Shown: positions 45,753 to 55,259 of the stretch, in pieces
How positions within the stretch are numbered: position 1 is the stretch's first letter
How the letters are laid out: each line of letters opens with the position of its first letter
Origin: Natronorubrum bangense
Lineage (GTDB): Archaea; Halobacteriota; Halobacteria; Halobacteriales; Natrialbaceae
Assembly (NCBI RefSeq): GCF_004799645.1
Contig: NZ_CP031305.1
Span: 1,674,001 to 1,738,000 of the forward strand
DNA length: 64,000 bases
Direction of reading: 5' to 3'
Notes under the pieces: model-generated
Database searches by the model: none
Told to the model about the DNA's origin: nothing
The model's input: only the letters and a program-made list of their open reading frames with translations
Program-made: the position numbers and the translations under genes

Positions 45753-47402
45753 TTACTCGAGGATCGACTGAACGCGGTTACTCAACTCGGCGGGGGTTTC
45801 GGCACGATCTGAGACGAACTCGCCGCGTTCGGCCCGGGCTGTTCCGGCCTCGAGGGTGTCAGCAGCCGGGACGACGACCTTCTCGTGGTCGGCGAGTCGC
45901 AGGGCAGCTCGGTGGAGGTCGGTGCCGGGCTCGTCGCCGACCGTGATCACGAGCGGGCCTTCGAGCAGCCGCGAGACAGTCGTTGCGTAGCCTGCGATCT
46001 GGACGCCAAAGCGATCGCTCGCACCGGCGAACGCCTCGAGTGTTTTCCGGGCGAGATCACGATAGCGCTGTGTCTCCGTGAGGACTGAGAGCTCGAGCAA
46101 CGCGTCCGCGATTGCGACGTTTGCGTCGAGTGGCCGGAGCGGTCGGTCAAGCAGACCGGCACCGACCGCAGGGCCGTCGAAGAACGAGTCTTCGTCATGC
46201 AGCTGCTCGATCGTCGCGTCTGCGACCGCAGTTGCGTCCGCAAGGACGGCCGGTTCGAGCGTACTCGCGGCGGTCGTCAGCGCCGCCAGCGTACGAGCCT
46301 GATTGAGCAACAGCGGGATCGGCTCGCCGTTCTGTTCGCGTTCCGTGCTTCCCTCAAGCGTGTGAGCGACGATGCCGTTAGTAAGCAGGTCTTCCTGAAG
46401 CGTCTCGAGTGCGCGCTCGGCGTACCGGCGCGCACGTTCGTCGTCGGTGTAGGCGTAGTACGTACACAGCCCCTCAATCGCCAGCGCGTTGGGGCCAGCG
46501 AAGACGCCCTTGTCGACCGGCGGCTCGGCTGCACTGGCGCGGTCGGTCGCATCAAGGGTATGCGCATCGTCCTCACCGGGAGCCTGGCTGTTCCCAAAGG
46601 CGTCGGCATCGTCGTTCCACAGCGTCGTCGTGAGATACTCGACCGTCCGTTCGGCGGGCTCGCGATACACGTCTTTGCCCGTGTGCAGGTAGGCGTTTGC
46701 GAACGCCCGAACGAGCGCGCCGTTGGAATCAAGCAGTTTCTCATGGTGGAGCCCAGACCAGTTCGATTCGCTTGCAAAGCGATAGAAGCCGCCGTCGTAC
46801 TCGTCTAACAGATTCGCGCTGACTGCATCGAACGACCGCAGCGCCATCTCTCGGTCACGTTTGAGCGCAAACTCGAGGGCGTCAGGGAGCGGGAACTTCG
46901 GACTGTCTCCCCAGCCACCGGCGACTTCGTCGTACGTTTCGGTAAGCTGGCCGAGCATCGCGGCTTCGACGTCGGCTGTCAGTTCGCCCGCGGGTGGGCT
47001 GTCTTCTCGGAGTGGCCGCGGGATCCGTCCGGCACCGCTTCCTTTGGTGTCCCACATGGTGCGAACGCTGTCGAGTACCTGACGCATTCCGTCCGTTCCG
47101 AGATAGCCCGCGCCAGTCAGTACGGAACCGTCAGGGGCGAGAAACACCGTCGACGGAAAGCCGCCCATGTTGTATCGATCACGCACGCGCGGGTGACGGT
47201 CGGCGTCGACCCGGACTGGCACGAAACTATCGTTGATGTTGGCCGCGATTCGTGGCTCGGCGTAGGTCGTGCGGTCCATCTCGTGACAGTGATCACACCA
47301 CGTCGCAGTGAGCGAGAGCAAGACGGGCATATCTGCCTCCGCTGCCTCGTCGAAGGCTTCCTGTCCCCACTCGCGCCACTCGACACGCGTCGGATCGTTC
47401 AT
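45753..47402 (-). CDS. Thioredoxin-domain protein of the YyaL/DUF255 family
   Basis: A 549-residue protein. The N-terminal thioredoxin-like domain (about 1-120) has TATWCDHCHEMDRTTY with a CxxC-type WCDHC pair, and GGFPSTVFLAPDG as cis-Pro loop. The remainder is an (alpha/alpha) toroid like that of N-acylglucosamine 2-epimerases (YDEVAGGWGDSPKFPLPDAL, GGFYRFASESNWSGLHHEKL). Bacterial and human relatives (spermatogenesis-associated protein 20) are 650-750 residues, so this haloarchaeal form is short. The activity is unknown. ATG 47402 gives MNDPTRVEWREWG. Confidence 0.88.
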   Translation of the reverse strand: MNDPTRVEWREWGQEAFDEAAEADMPVLLSLTATWCDHCHEMDRTTYAEPRIAANINDSFVPVRVDADRHPRVRDRYNMGGFPSTVFLAPDGSVLTGAGYLGTDGMRQVLDSVRTMWDTKGSGAGRIPRPLREDSPPAGELTADVEAAMLGQLTETYDEVAGGWGDSPKFPLPDALEFALKRDREMALRSFDAVSANLLDEYDGGFYRFASESNWSGLHHEKLLDSNGALVRAFANAYLHTGKDVYREPAERTVEYLTTTLWNDDADAFGNSQAPGEDDAHTLDATDRASAAEPPVDKGVFAGPNALAIEGLCTYYAYTDDERARRYAERALETLQEDLLTNGIVAHTLEGSTEREQNGEPIPLLLNQARTLAALTTAASTLEPAVLADATAVADATIEQLHDEDSFFDGPAVGAGLLDRPLRPLDANVAIADALLELSVLTETQRYRDLARKTLEAFAGASDRFGVQIAGYATTVSRLLEGPLVITVGDEPGTDLHRAALRLADHEKVVVPAADTLEAGTARAERGEFVSDRAETPAELSNRVQSILE

Positions 47403-47557
47403 ATCGGTGTCTCGGCTGTCGCAGGCGTAAGCCCTTCGTTCGATGCTAGAGCGACATCTCCGGGACTCGAGGGCTCCAAGTCCGATCGAGATCGTTTCGC
47501 TCATCCTGTAAAACACGAGAGTAAAGCGTTTTCACTCTCCACCGGCTATACTGGGGC

Positions 47558-48163
47558 ATGCTCCGGTGGATCTTCGCGCTCCTGCTCATCCCATTTCTCG
47601 ATGCGGTGATTCTCGCAATCGTCGTCAGCCAGACGACGTACATCGGCTGGGTGGGAATGGTGTTGCTCGTCGTCCTGACCGGACTCGTTGGCATGTTACT
47701 CGTTCGTGCCGAGGGTCGTCGAACCATCCGGAAAATGCAGCGGTCGATGGCCCAGGGCAAACCGCCAACGAACGAACTGCTCGATGGGGGCCTGCTGATC
47801 GCCGCTGGTGCATTCCTGCTCACACCCGGATTGGTCACCGACATTATCGGGTTCCTACTCGTCGTTCCGCTGACGCGGCTCCCGATTCGGGCCGCCCTCA
47901 AACGCTTCGTGATCGTCCCCTACGCGGACAAGAAAACGGGCGGCTTTGCCAGCGGGAAAGTCTGGACCTTCGGCTTCCCCGACGAGGGGATGGCTCGAGA
48001 GAGCTCCCAGGCCAGTCCGGCCGACGGCGGAACGTACGACCTCGGAGCCGATGACTACTCCGTCGACGCCAACAACAGTGAGGAGTCGTATACGATCGAC
48101 TTCGGGAACGAATCCACGACGGATGAACTGGACGACGACACCGACGATCCCTCCGCTCGGTAG
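47558..48163 (+). CDS. FxsA family membrane protein
   Basis: A 201-residue protein. The first 120 residues are the FxsA domain: two N-terminal helices (FALLLIPFLDAVILAIVVSQ, WVGMVLLVVLTGLVGMLLVR), then EGRRTIRKMQRSMAQGKPPT and a hydrophobic GALLTPG-type segment (AAGAFLLTPGLVTDIIGFLL). In E. coli FxsA relieves exclusion of phage T7 by the F plasmid, otherwise its role is unknown. The 80-residue acidic, disordered tail is a haloarchaeal addition. Confidence 0.87.
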   Translation: MLRWIFALLLIPFLDAVILAIVVSQTTYIGWVGMVLLVVLTGLVGMLLVRAEGRRTIRKMQRSMAQGKPPTNELLDGGLLIAAGAFLLTPGLVTDIIGFLLVVPLTRLPIRAALKRFVIVPYADKKTGGFASGKVWTFGFPDEGMARESSQASPADGGTYDLGADDYSVDANNSEESYTIDFGNESTTDELDDDTDDPSAR

Positions 48164-48231
48164 CGATTCTCACGGCACTCGAAGAAAGAAACCCTTAAAC
48201 ATACCAGCCAACAACTACTGAATGCGAACGC

Positions 48232-48305
48232 GGGCCAATAGCTCAATCAGGTTGAGCGCCACTCTGATAAGGTGGAGGCTCTCGGTTCAAATCCGAGTTG
48301 GCCCA
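48232..48305 (+). tRNA. tRNA-Ile (anticodon GAT)
   Basis: The acceptor arms GGGCCAA (48232-48238) and TTGGCCC (48298-48304) pair, with discriminator A48305. The anticodon loop CTGATAA on CCACT/GGTGG gives GAT. The T-arm is CTCGGTTCAAATCCGAG. Confidence 0.96.
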
Positions 48306-48311
48306 TACTTT

Positions 48312-48432
48312 TGCTGCGAACAACTTCGTGAGCAGCAAATTCTGTATCCAACTCGGTTTGAGCCCTGGAAGTCGCATGCTCGCGAGCGAAGCGAGTGAGA
48401 CCGTCTTCCTCCGGTTCAGATCCGAGTTGCCC
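48312..48432 (+). repeat. tRNA-tail module after tRNA-Ile
   Basis: A stem-loop TGCTGC/GCAGCA with loop GAACAACTTCGTGA (48312-48337), then GAAGTCGCATGCTCGCGAGC and GAAGCGAGTGAGACCGTCTT, then 48411-48432, a diverged copy of the tRNA-Ile 3' end (CGGTTCAGATCCGAG, TTGCCC). The gap to the next gene (48433-48604) shows nothing else certain. Confidence 0.7.
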
Positions 48433-48604
48433 GACTGCTTTTCGGTTGAGTTCCGTTCTGAGCCGGCGGCTCAGCCGCTCATATCGGCTCACTTCGGGCG
48501 AGGGAACGATGAACAATCCGGCTGCTCGAGTTCACTCGCTCCGCTGTCGGATATCGAACTATCAGTAACAACGACTAAGCATCGGAACCGCTCTGGGGCG
48601 GCTG

Positions 48605-49063
48605 TCAGTTCTGCTCGGTGGCGTTCGACGGAGTGTTCGCTGCGAGATCCGTGAGAGAGCGGTCTCGAGCGTCGCGAACACTGCTGCCTGGTCGCTCCGA
48701 AAGATGTGTATAGCTCAGCAGCGAGCCGTCTTTGAGCACGACCTGCAGAATATCGCGTTCTTCAATCTCGTCGAACGTGGCTTTGGGTTCGACGTGTTGG
48801 TCAACGAGTTCGCCATCCTTCTCGAGTAGCAAGACGACGTGTTGTCCGTCGACGATTCGATCAACGACGGCGACGTACTGTGTCGCACCCTCCGGAACGT
48901 CGTCTGCTGTCGCGCCGGTCGAGTGGGCAGCGGTGTCTGCTGGCTGGCGTTCATCGGCTCCGGTCTGTGCACCGGCGACTGCTGATGCGACGCCTGTTGC
49001 CGTTCCAAGGGCGCCAAGTGTTTGGAGAACGGTTCGCCGTGATGGCCGTTGTCGGTGAGACAT
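48605..49063 (-). CDS. Tat-exported protein with DUF3006-like domain
   Basis: A 152-residue secreted protein. MSHRQRPSRRTVLQTLGALG with ATGVASAVAG is a twin-arginine signal without a lipobox. A low-complexity T/A/D-rich linker follows (about 32-52), then a DUF3006-like beta domain (YVAVVDRIVDGQHVVLLLEK, RDILQVVLKDGSLLSYTHL). DUF3006 in Firmicutes is a small domain of unknown function. ATG 49063 fits the signal peptide; longer starts do not. Confidence 0.75.
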   Translation of the reverse strand: MSHRQRPSRRTVLQTLGALGTATGVASAVAGAQTGADERQPADTAAHSTGATADDVPEGATQYVAVVDRIVDGQHVVLLLEKDGELVDQHVEPKATFDEIEERDILQVVLKDGSLLSYTHLSERPGSSVRDARDRSLTDLAANTPSNATEQN

Positions 49064-49491
49064 ACCCCCGTTGGCCGCGGTATGACTGATAAACCCACGG
49101 ACGGATCGGCGAGCACTGCGACAGGCTGTTGGCCAGGGGATACCGGGTGGGCAGCAACTCGGTGTCATCGAAACATCGCCTCTCGGAATCGCACTCGAGA
49201 GTCGTGTGACTGAACAGCCATCACCTGGGCTATCCGGCAGTCGATGCAGTCACAACCGACTGCTCTGCGGGCCGCTCCAGATAAGTCCTAACTGGTTAGG
49301 CATATTTCTTGTTACAATTCTGTCCGTACTGTGGGATGCCGTCTTGCATGGACGGCGGCCCCTGGGGCGCACGTGGGAAAACAACGGGGCCACTTTTCGG
49401 CTCGCGTACACCGGTTCGCTCTCACGTGTCGATCGACGGATCCGAGATCCGTTCGTCGATCAACCACCCCAGCTACCAACACTCGAGTGAG
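49064..49491. other. Intergenic, palindrome only
   Basis: No gene is convincing in these 428 bases. CCTAAC-TG-GTTAGG (49287-49300) is a perfect palindrome beside CATATTTCTTG, possibly a regulated promoter. A frame with CPYCG at about 49321-49335 hints at a lost zinc-ribbon gene, but it has no second Cys pair. Confidence 0.4.
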
Positions 49492-50850
49492 CTACACCAC
49501 GAGAACGAACCACGCGACTCCGACGCCACCGCCACCGAGGATGAGTGCCGCGGCGTGGATCCCACGAACGAACAACCAGCAGGTCACGGCGGCTAAGAAC
49601 ACGGTGAAGGGATCGACGAACGACTCCATGGCGAGCGTGACTGTCGCACCGAGGATCGCACCGACGACGGCTGCGTTGACGCCAACGAGGGCCGACTGGA
49701 CGATGTCGTTCTCCCGAACCCTCGCGAAGTACGGGAAAAATCCCATGATAAACGCGAACGAGGGGCCGAACGCGCCGATCATCGCGACGAGTGCGCCGAC
49801 GACGGCGATCGTGACCAGGCCGTAGGTATCGAGCATGAGCTTGTAGCCGACGAACGCCGTCGTCATCACGACCGGTCCAGGAGAGAGCTGCCCGATTGCG
49901 ATGCCGTCGACGAACTCGCGACCAGTCATCCAGCCGAACTCGCTGACGACGTAGAGTTCGATAAACGGAATCAGCACGAGCCCGCCGCCGTAGATGAACG
50001 AGCCAGTGTAAATCATGAACGCGAACAGCTGTACCCATGGGTTCGCCCAGACCGCGAGCAACAAGCCCCATAGCGGACTGGCTTCGATGATCCGACGTGT
50101 CGCTGGGCCGAGAAGCGCAAACAGGCGATCACGGATCGCGAATGTGATCCCGGCGAGGAGTCCGACGATCGACCACAGCGAGACTCGCCGCCAGTTCTGC
50201 CGGACCCACCCCGATCGGTAGATCCCGACCGCGATCGCTCCGGCAACGACGAACTGCACGACGGGATTCATCCCGATGGTGGCTGTCACGACGACGGCGG
50301 CGGCGAGCAGCCCGACCAGCAGATAATCGATCGACCACGTCTCATCGCCAAACTGGAACTCGACGTCTGCCCGTCCCTCCGCGAACGCACTTTGTGCCAT
50401 CGACCACGATGCCCCGACGATGAGGCCGATCACAACCGGGTTGATGCCGTAAAACAGCGCTACAACCGACGGCAGCTCCTGATAGGCGAAGTACAGCCAT
50501 GAGAAGAAGACGACGATGACGAACGTCGGGAGCATGAAAAAGAACCCAGCGACGATCGCTCCGAGATTCCCAGCGTAGAGCCACCCCATAAAGATCCCAA
50601 GCTGTGTCGATGCGGGGCCGGGAAGCATATTACAGATCGCAAGCCCCTCCATGAACGTCGATTCATCCGCCCACTCACGGCTATTCTCACCGACGAGATC
50701 GGCTTCCATCATCGCGATGTGGACGAGTGGCCCGCCAAAGCCGACGATGCCGATGAACAGATAGTATCTCGCGATTTCGAGCAGTTTTCGCCGCGACGGC
50801 TCACCGCGATAGGCGCCAGCGGAAGACGCCGTCTCTGTCGTCTCGCTCAC
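49492..50850 (-). CDS. Chromate transporter (CHR family), two-domain
   Basis: A 452-residue membrane protein with two homologous CHR halves. First half: YYLFIGIVGFGGPLVHIAMM and AICNMLPGPASTQLGIFMGW; second half: FIYGGGLVLIPFIELYVVSE and GIAIGQLSPGPVVMTTAFVG. About 11-12 membrane helices. Known members export chromate; many haloarchaeal ones are untested and may carry other oxyanions. I use GTG 50850 (residues VSETTETASSAG) because GCTTATCG lies about 25-30 bases upstream, as expected for a leaderless transcript; an ATG at 50895 is the alternative. Confidence 0.88.
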   Translation of the reverse strand: MSETTETASSAGAYRGEPSRRKLLEIARYYLFIGIVGFGGPLVHIAMMEADLVGENSREWADESTFMEGLAICNMLPGPASTQLGIFMGWLYAGNLGAIVAGFFFMLPTFVIVVFFSWLYFAYQELPSVVALFYGINPVVIGLIVGASWSMAQSAFAEGRADVEFQFGDETWSIDYLLVGLLAAAVVVTATIGMNPVVQFVVAGAIAVGIYRSGWVRQNWRRVSLWSIVGLLAGITFAIRDRLFALLGPATRRIIEASPLWGLLLAVWANPWVQLFAFMIYTGSFIYGGGLVLIPFIELYVVSEFGWMTGREFVDGIAIGQLSPGPVVMTTAFVGYKLMLDTYGLVTIAVVGALVAMIGAFGPSFAFIMGFFPYFARVRENDIVQSALVGVNAAVVGAILGATVTLAMESFVDPFTVFLAAVTCWLFVRGIHAAALILGGGGVGVAWFVLVV

Positions 50851-51086
50851 AGTGTGAGACTCACCTCGAGTCTCGATAAGCGTGCACCTGTCCATCGCTG
50901 CGTTGTGGCCGAGTAGCGTCGGTCGTGGTTCACCGAGACGGCCTGTTCGATCGCGTGCGGGCAAGCGGCGCAACCAGCGTGCTGAGATTCGTCTCTGCCT
51001 CGTGCAGACGGTCGAAAACGGGCGCGTCTCTCGTGTTGACTCCCGGAAGCGGGAGGCTTTTGATCGGCCCCTCCAAACCGTCATCC

Positions 51087-52157
51087 ATGACTCACTCAGC
51101 CCAGGAGTTCGGCGAATGGCCGCTCAAACGGCTGCTGACGGCCGTCGTCGGCTCCGGCCCCAAATCTGCCGACGACATGAGCTACGCGCAGGCTCGAGAA
51201 GCCTTCCAGCGGATTCTGGGCGGCGAACCCGACGAGACAACGCTCGGTGCGTTCTGGCTGGCAAATCGTTGGAAGCGAAACACCCCTGGAGAGCTGGCAG
51301 CCTACACCGACGTCATGCGCGAGGAGTCGGTCGTGACCGCAGAACCCGACGTCGATCCCGTCGACTGTGGGGCAAACTACGACGGCAAACACTCCTCGGC
51401 CCTCCTCGGCGTTGGTGCCGGAATCGTCGCTGCGGCTGCGGGAACGCCGGTCGTCGTCCACTCCGGTGACCGTGTTCCCACGCAGAAAGCGACGGCGTAC
51501 AAACACGTTCTGGACGAACTCGGCGTGCGGACGGAACTCGAGCCGGCCGAGAGCGCCGAGATGGTCGACGAGACCGGCTTCGGCTTCTACTACCAGCCCG
51601 CGTTCAACCCGGGTATTCAGGACCTCTACGAGCGACGCGACGAGATGGGCGTTCGCACGTTCGTCAACACCATCGAAACCGTCGCCAACCCCGCAAACGC
51701 CGATGTCCACCTCGGCTCGTTCTATCACCTCGCGTTCGCGAAGAAGCTGACCGACCTCCTCAACGAAAGCGACCAACTCGAGTTCTCCCGGGCGATTTTC
51801 TTCCAGGGAATGGAAGGCTACGACGACATCCGACCCGGCTACACGAAAGTCGCCGAATGGAGCGAGGAGGACGACGAACTCGAGGACTACGAGATCGAAA
51901 CCGCCGAGTACGGCATGGCAATGGAAAGCGACGACCTCGCAGTCGACGACGTCACCGCGGAGTCGGCGTCGATCACCGAGGCCGTTCTCGCTGGCGAGCG
52001 CGATGACGCGTTCGCAGATGCCATCGCACTCAACGGTGCGTTTCGGATGTACGCTCGCCAGGATGTCGACACGCTCGAGGAGGGGTTAGCGCTAGCTCGT
52101 GAGGTCATTGCAGACGGTCGCGCTGAAGCGGTTCTCGAGGAACTGCAGGCGTTCTGA
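51087..52157 (+). CDS. Anthranilate phosphoribosyltransferase-like protein (TrpD2 group)
   Basis: A 356-residue protein of glycosyltransferase family 3 (TrpD/YbiB type). FGEWPLKRLLTAVVGSGPKS and the DMSYAQAREAFQRILGGEPD N-terminal helices are followed by the nucleotide-binding core (VDCGANYDGKHSSALLGVGA, TPVVVHSGDRVPTQKATAYK). The second PRPP/Mg motif of true TrpD is altered (YDDIRPGYTKVAEW), which suggests a TrpD2-like role, a group of uncertain function that in bacteria binds nucleic acid. No other trp gene is near. ATG 51087 gives MTHSAQEFGEWP. Confidence 0.82.
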   Translation: MTHSAQEFGEWPLKRLLTAVVGSGPKSADDMSYAQAREAFQRILGGEPDETTLGAFWLANRWKRNTPGELAAYTDVMREESVVTAEPDVDPVDCGANYDGKHSSALLGVGAGIVAAAAGTPVVVHSGDRVPTQKATAYKHVLDELGVRTELEPAESAEMVDETGFGFYYQPAFNPGIQDLYERRDEMGVRTFVNTIETVANPANADVHLGSFYHLAFAKKLTDLLNESDQLEFSRAIFFQGMEGYDDIRPGYTKVAEWSEEDDELEDYEIETAEYGMAMESDDLAVDDVTAESASITEAVLAGERDDAFADAIALNGAFRMYARQDVDTLEEGLALAREVIADGRAEAVLEELQAF

Positions 52158-52337
52158 CCCGTTTCAACGGGCGTTGCACAGCTGTTGGCCGAGATGTTTT
52201 GCCCAAACATCAATGGATCGATATCTAGTGCGAATGCTTTCCACTGTTCAGGATGGTTCGCCAAATCCCAAACAGCTTCGAGCCAACGTCCGAAAACGAT
52301 GAACGAAGTTATGTAATGGCGGTCCGATGACAGCTGT

Positions 52338-53099
52338 ATGCGACTCGAAAGCAAGACAGTTGTTATCACAGGCGCAGCGTCGGGGATCGGGCAGGAAACA
52401 GCCAAACGGTGTGCCGAGGAGGGTGCGCGAGTGATCGTGACGGATATCGACACGAGTGGTGGCGAGGAGACGGTGGCTTCGATCGAAGACGCCGGCGGCG
52501 AGGCGTCGTTCGCCGAACTCGACGTCACCGACAGCGAGGCCGTCCACGCCGTCGTCGACGAGGTCGCCGAGAACGACGGCCTCGACGTGCTGGTCAACAA
52601 CGCCGGCATCGGTCACCCCGGTTGCAGCCTCGAGGAGATCGACGACGAGATCCGGGATTTCGTGGTCGACGTCAACATCAACGGCGTCTGGAACGGCTGT
52701 CACGCCGCGCTGCCACATATGAAAGCACAGGGCCACGGCTCGATCGTCAACATCGGCTCGCTGGCGAGTCTTCTCGGGCTGCCAAAACAGGCCGCCTACT
52801 CGACGACCAAAGCCGCCGTGTTGAACATGACTCGGGCGATCGCCGCCGAGGCAGGCCCGTACGGCGTCCGTGCCAACGCCGTCTGTCCGGGTTTTACTGA
52901 GACGCAGCTGCTCGAGCAGTATCTGGCAGGACAGGACGATCCAGACCACGCCCGCCAAGAGATGGTCGAGCAGTATCCGCTCAAGCGGTTGGGGACGCCC
53001 GAAGAAGTCGCGAACGCAGTCCTCTTTCTCGCGAGCGATGAGTCCTCGTTCGTCAGCGGCCACGGGTTGGTCGTCGACGGTGGCTTTTCGACCTGCTGA
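52338..53099 (+). CDS. Short-chain dehydrogenase/reductase
   Basis: A 253-residue classical SDR. TGAASGIG (about 11-18), NNAGIG (about 89), Ser in NIGSLASLLG (about 139) and Tyr-x-x-x-Lys in AYSTTKAA (about 154) are present; VTDIDTSGG at strand two suggests NAD(H). The tail HGLVVDGGFSTC is typical of 3-oxoacyl reductase or hydroxysteroid-type enzymes. The substrate is unknown. It is a second SDR of the same class as 30345-31103 but not a close copy. Confidence 0.9.
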   Translation: MRLESKTVVITGAASGIGQETAKRCAEEGARVIVTDIDTSGGEETVASIEDAGGEASFAELDVTDSEAVHAVVDEVAENDGLDVLVNNAGIGHPGCSLEEIDDEIRDFVVDVNINGVWNGCHAALPHMKAQGHGSIVNIGSLASLLGLPKQAAYSTTKAAVLNMTRAIAAEAGPYGVRANAVCPGFTETQLLEQYLAGQDDPDHARQEMVEQYPLKRLGTPEEVANAVLFLASDESSFVSGHGLVVDGGFSTC

Positions 53100-53189
53100 G
53101 ACGGATGGCAAACCACGTCTCCCACCACACCACACTGTTCGTGGTCCACCACTGGATAGCCGACCGTCTGCCATCGTGTTCGTGGCGGT

Positions 53190-54161
53190 TCACCGGTCGC
53201 GGACCAGCGCGACGCTTGCGAGTTGGTCGCCCGCGACGACGGTCGCCTCTTGGGTGAGCACGTAGAGCAGCCCGCTCCGGTCTGCCGACGCCTCGTAGAG
53301 TGGTTTGTACGTCGTCGGATCGTACACCGTTCCGACCGTCGTCCCCTCACTAACGAACTGGCCGACCTCGAGTGTCGGCTCCGGGCGGAACAGCCCAGAG
53401 TCAGTGGCGGTGACCTGTCCGAGATGGTTTCGAGCGACCGTCTGCTCTCGCTCGGGGACGTCGCCGGGAAGCATTCCGAGGTGGCGACAGACGTCGAGCA
53501 GCCCGTCGACACCGATCTCGACGACGGCTTCGACGATCTGCTTGTTGTGTGCCAGTTCGGGCGTGACCGCCGGAATTCCCTCCTCGGCGGCGACGACGCG
53601 AAGTTTGCCCGCGAACCCGCGCTGGTGCCACTCCTCTTTTGCGTCGTCGTCAGCCTGTTCAGAGAGCAAGAGACCGGTTCCGAACGCTTCCGCGAGTTGT
53701 CGCGCGTCCTCGTCACCCTCCTGATAGACGACGTGGGGGAGCATATCTGGGCTGCCCGTATGGAGGTCGACGACGGCGTCTGCCTGACTGATCTCTGCCC
53801 AGAGTCGGGCTGCCATGCGCTGGTGGAGACTCCCCTCGGCGTCGCCGGGCCAGATCCGGTTCATGTTTGGGTTGACGCTGTCGAACACCTCCGGCGTCGT
53901 ATAGGAGACGCGATCGAACGTCAGCGGGTTCGCGACGGGGACGGTGACGACAGTTCCCGACAACTCCTCGAGCGGCAGCCGATCGTGAAACCGTCGGAGC
54001 GCTTCGGTTCCGTTGATCTCGCGGCCATGCTGGGCTCCCTGGACGTAACAGGTCGGACCGTCCTCCGCACCTCGATACCGGTGGATCATCGTCGTCACCG
54101 CCATGCCGGAGGGGAGCCGCGCGAGCGTCACCTCTTCGGACGTATGCGTTCCAGTGGTCAT
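53190..54161 (-). CDS. Succinylglutamate desuccinylase/aspartoacylase family protein
   Basis: A 323-residue zinc carboxypeptidase-like deacylase (M14 relative). Metal ligands are visible in QGAQHGREINGTEALRRF (His and Glu, about 42-59) and in ADAVVDLHTGSPDMLPH (His, about 127-143). The C-terminal barrel-sandwich region carries the FRPEPTLEVGQFVSEGTTVG segment (biotinyl-like). Such enzymes remove an acyl group from an amino acid or related amine; the substrate is open. ATG 54161 gives MTTGTHTSEEVTLARL. Confidence 0.87.
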   Translation of the reverse strand: MTTGTHTSEEVTLARLPSGMAVTTMIHRYRGAEDGPTCYVQGAQHGREINGTEALRRFHDRLPLEELSGTVVTVPVANPLTFDRVSYTTPEVFDSVNPNMNRIWPGDAEGSLHQRMAARLWAEISQADAVVDLHTGSPDMLPHVVYQEGDEDARQLAEAFGTGLLLSEQADDDAKEEWHQRGFAGKLRVVAAEEGIPAVTPELAHNKQIVEAVVEIGVDGLLDVCRHLGMLPGDVPEREQTVARNHLGQVTATDSGLFRPEPTLEVGQFVSEGTTVGTVYDPTTYKPLYEASADRSGLLYVLTQEATVVAGDQLASVALVRDR

Positions 54162-54303
54162 ACGGTGTCGTTCCACGTCCGGGTGTATGTAGCTGCGGCC
54201 GCCTCGTGCCACCTGCGACTGCTGTCTCCACGCGATGGTGTCGTGATCGTCGCCGCGACTCGAGACCACTATCGTTTTCTGTCGGCCCGCCGTCGCTGAC
54301 GCT

Positions 54304-54822
54304 ATGGGAGACGTTACTGCGACCCTCCACACTAACAAGGGAGACATCGATGTCGAACTGTACGACGACCGCGCACCACGGACCGTCGATAACTTCGTCG
54401 GCCTCGCAACTGGTGGCAAAACCTGGACCGACCCCGAGTCGGGCGAGGAAGTCGAGGGCGAGCCGCTGTACGACGACGTCGCCTTCCACCGCGTCATCGA
54501 GGGCTTCATGATTCAGGGTGGCGACCCAACCGAAACCGGTCGCGGCGGCCCCGGCTATCAGTTCGACGACGAGTTCCACGAGGAGCTGCGCCACGACGAC
54601 GCTGGCGTTCTGAGCATGGCAAACTCCGGCCCGAACACCAACGGCTCGCAGTTTTTCATTACGCTCGCCGCCCAACCTCACCTCGACGACCGCCACTCCG
54701 TCTTCGGCAAAGTCACTGACGGCATGGACGTCGTCCGTGAGATCGGCTCCGTCGACACCGACCGAAACGACAAGCCACGAGACGAGGTCGTCCTCGAGTC
54801 GGTCTCCGTCAACTACGAGTAA
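54304..54822 (+). CDS. Peptidyl-prolyl cis-trans isomerase, cyclophilin type
   Basis: A 172-residue cytoplasmic cyclophilin that speeds proline isomerisation in protein folding. Signature blocks: [20 protein letters not shown] (about 59-78, catalytic Arg), [17 protein letters not shown] (about 103-119) and [18 protein letters not shown] (about 124-141). The first strand [20 protein letters not shown] is standard. Length is normal and no signal sequence is present. Confidence 0.95.
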   Translation: MGDVTATLHTNKGDIDVELYDDRAPRTVDNFVGLATGGKTWTDPESGEEVEGEPLYDDVAFHRVIEGFMIQGGDPTETGRGGPGYQFDDEFHEELRHDDAGVLSMANSGPNTNGSQFFITLAAQPHLDDRHSVFGKVTDGMDVVREIGSVDTDRNDKPRDEVVLESVSVNYE

Positions 54823-54905
54823 CGCCACCGCTTGGCGTTTCGATCGAATCTCCGTTTTTGGACCGAAACAGCGCGTCTCGAGCAGTCAATCTCGTGAATG
54901 AATGA

Positions 54906-55061
54906 CTACTCGACCGATTTCGCCCGGTTGTGGAAATCACCGCCACAAGCCTCGCATTCGCCGGGATTGGTCTCGGCCGTGACGATCTTTCCACATTGGA
55001 GACACTCGTACTCGGATGTGATATCTGACGTGTCGTTTTCGACGTCTTGACCGTGTGGCAT
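54906..55061 (-). CDS. Rubrerythrin-like small zinc ribbon
   Basis: A 51-residue protein with EYECLQCGKIVTAETNPGEC then EACGGDFHNRAKSVE: two Cys pairs (CLQC, CEAC) forming a rubredoxin/rubrerythrin-like metal site. The di-iron domain of rubrerythrin is absent. Such one-domain proteins are common in haloarchaea; function unknown. ATG 55061 gives MPHGQDVENDTSD. Confidence 0.8.
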   Translation of the reverse strand: MPHGQDVENDTSDITSEYECLQCGKIVTAETNPGECEACGGDFHNRAKSVE

Positions 55062-55259
55062 ACTCTGACATTGGTTCGCTAGACACAAAAGGCTACGTGT
55101 CATGTACAGCAACCGTCACGAGCACTGTCCTGAGACGAGCTGTGTCACCGTGTTCACAACGGTTGCTGCCATCCGGATCAGACAGCGCTGACTTCCTGCT
55201 CGCCGTTGTGGAGTACCGCGAACAGTATGCTTAGTTGTGTCGCACCCGTTCGCACGCGT

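Noticed and set aside
48559..48600. Possible further copy of the 88-bp palindrome (CAGTAACAACG)
   Set aside because: Only the first dozen bases agree; the central hairpin and the far end are missing.
49309..49596. Frame with CPYCG as a zinc-ribbon gene
   Set aside because: Only one Cys pair, no proper start, and it runs into the end of the chromate transporter gene; at most a decayed remnant.
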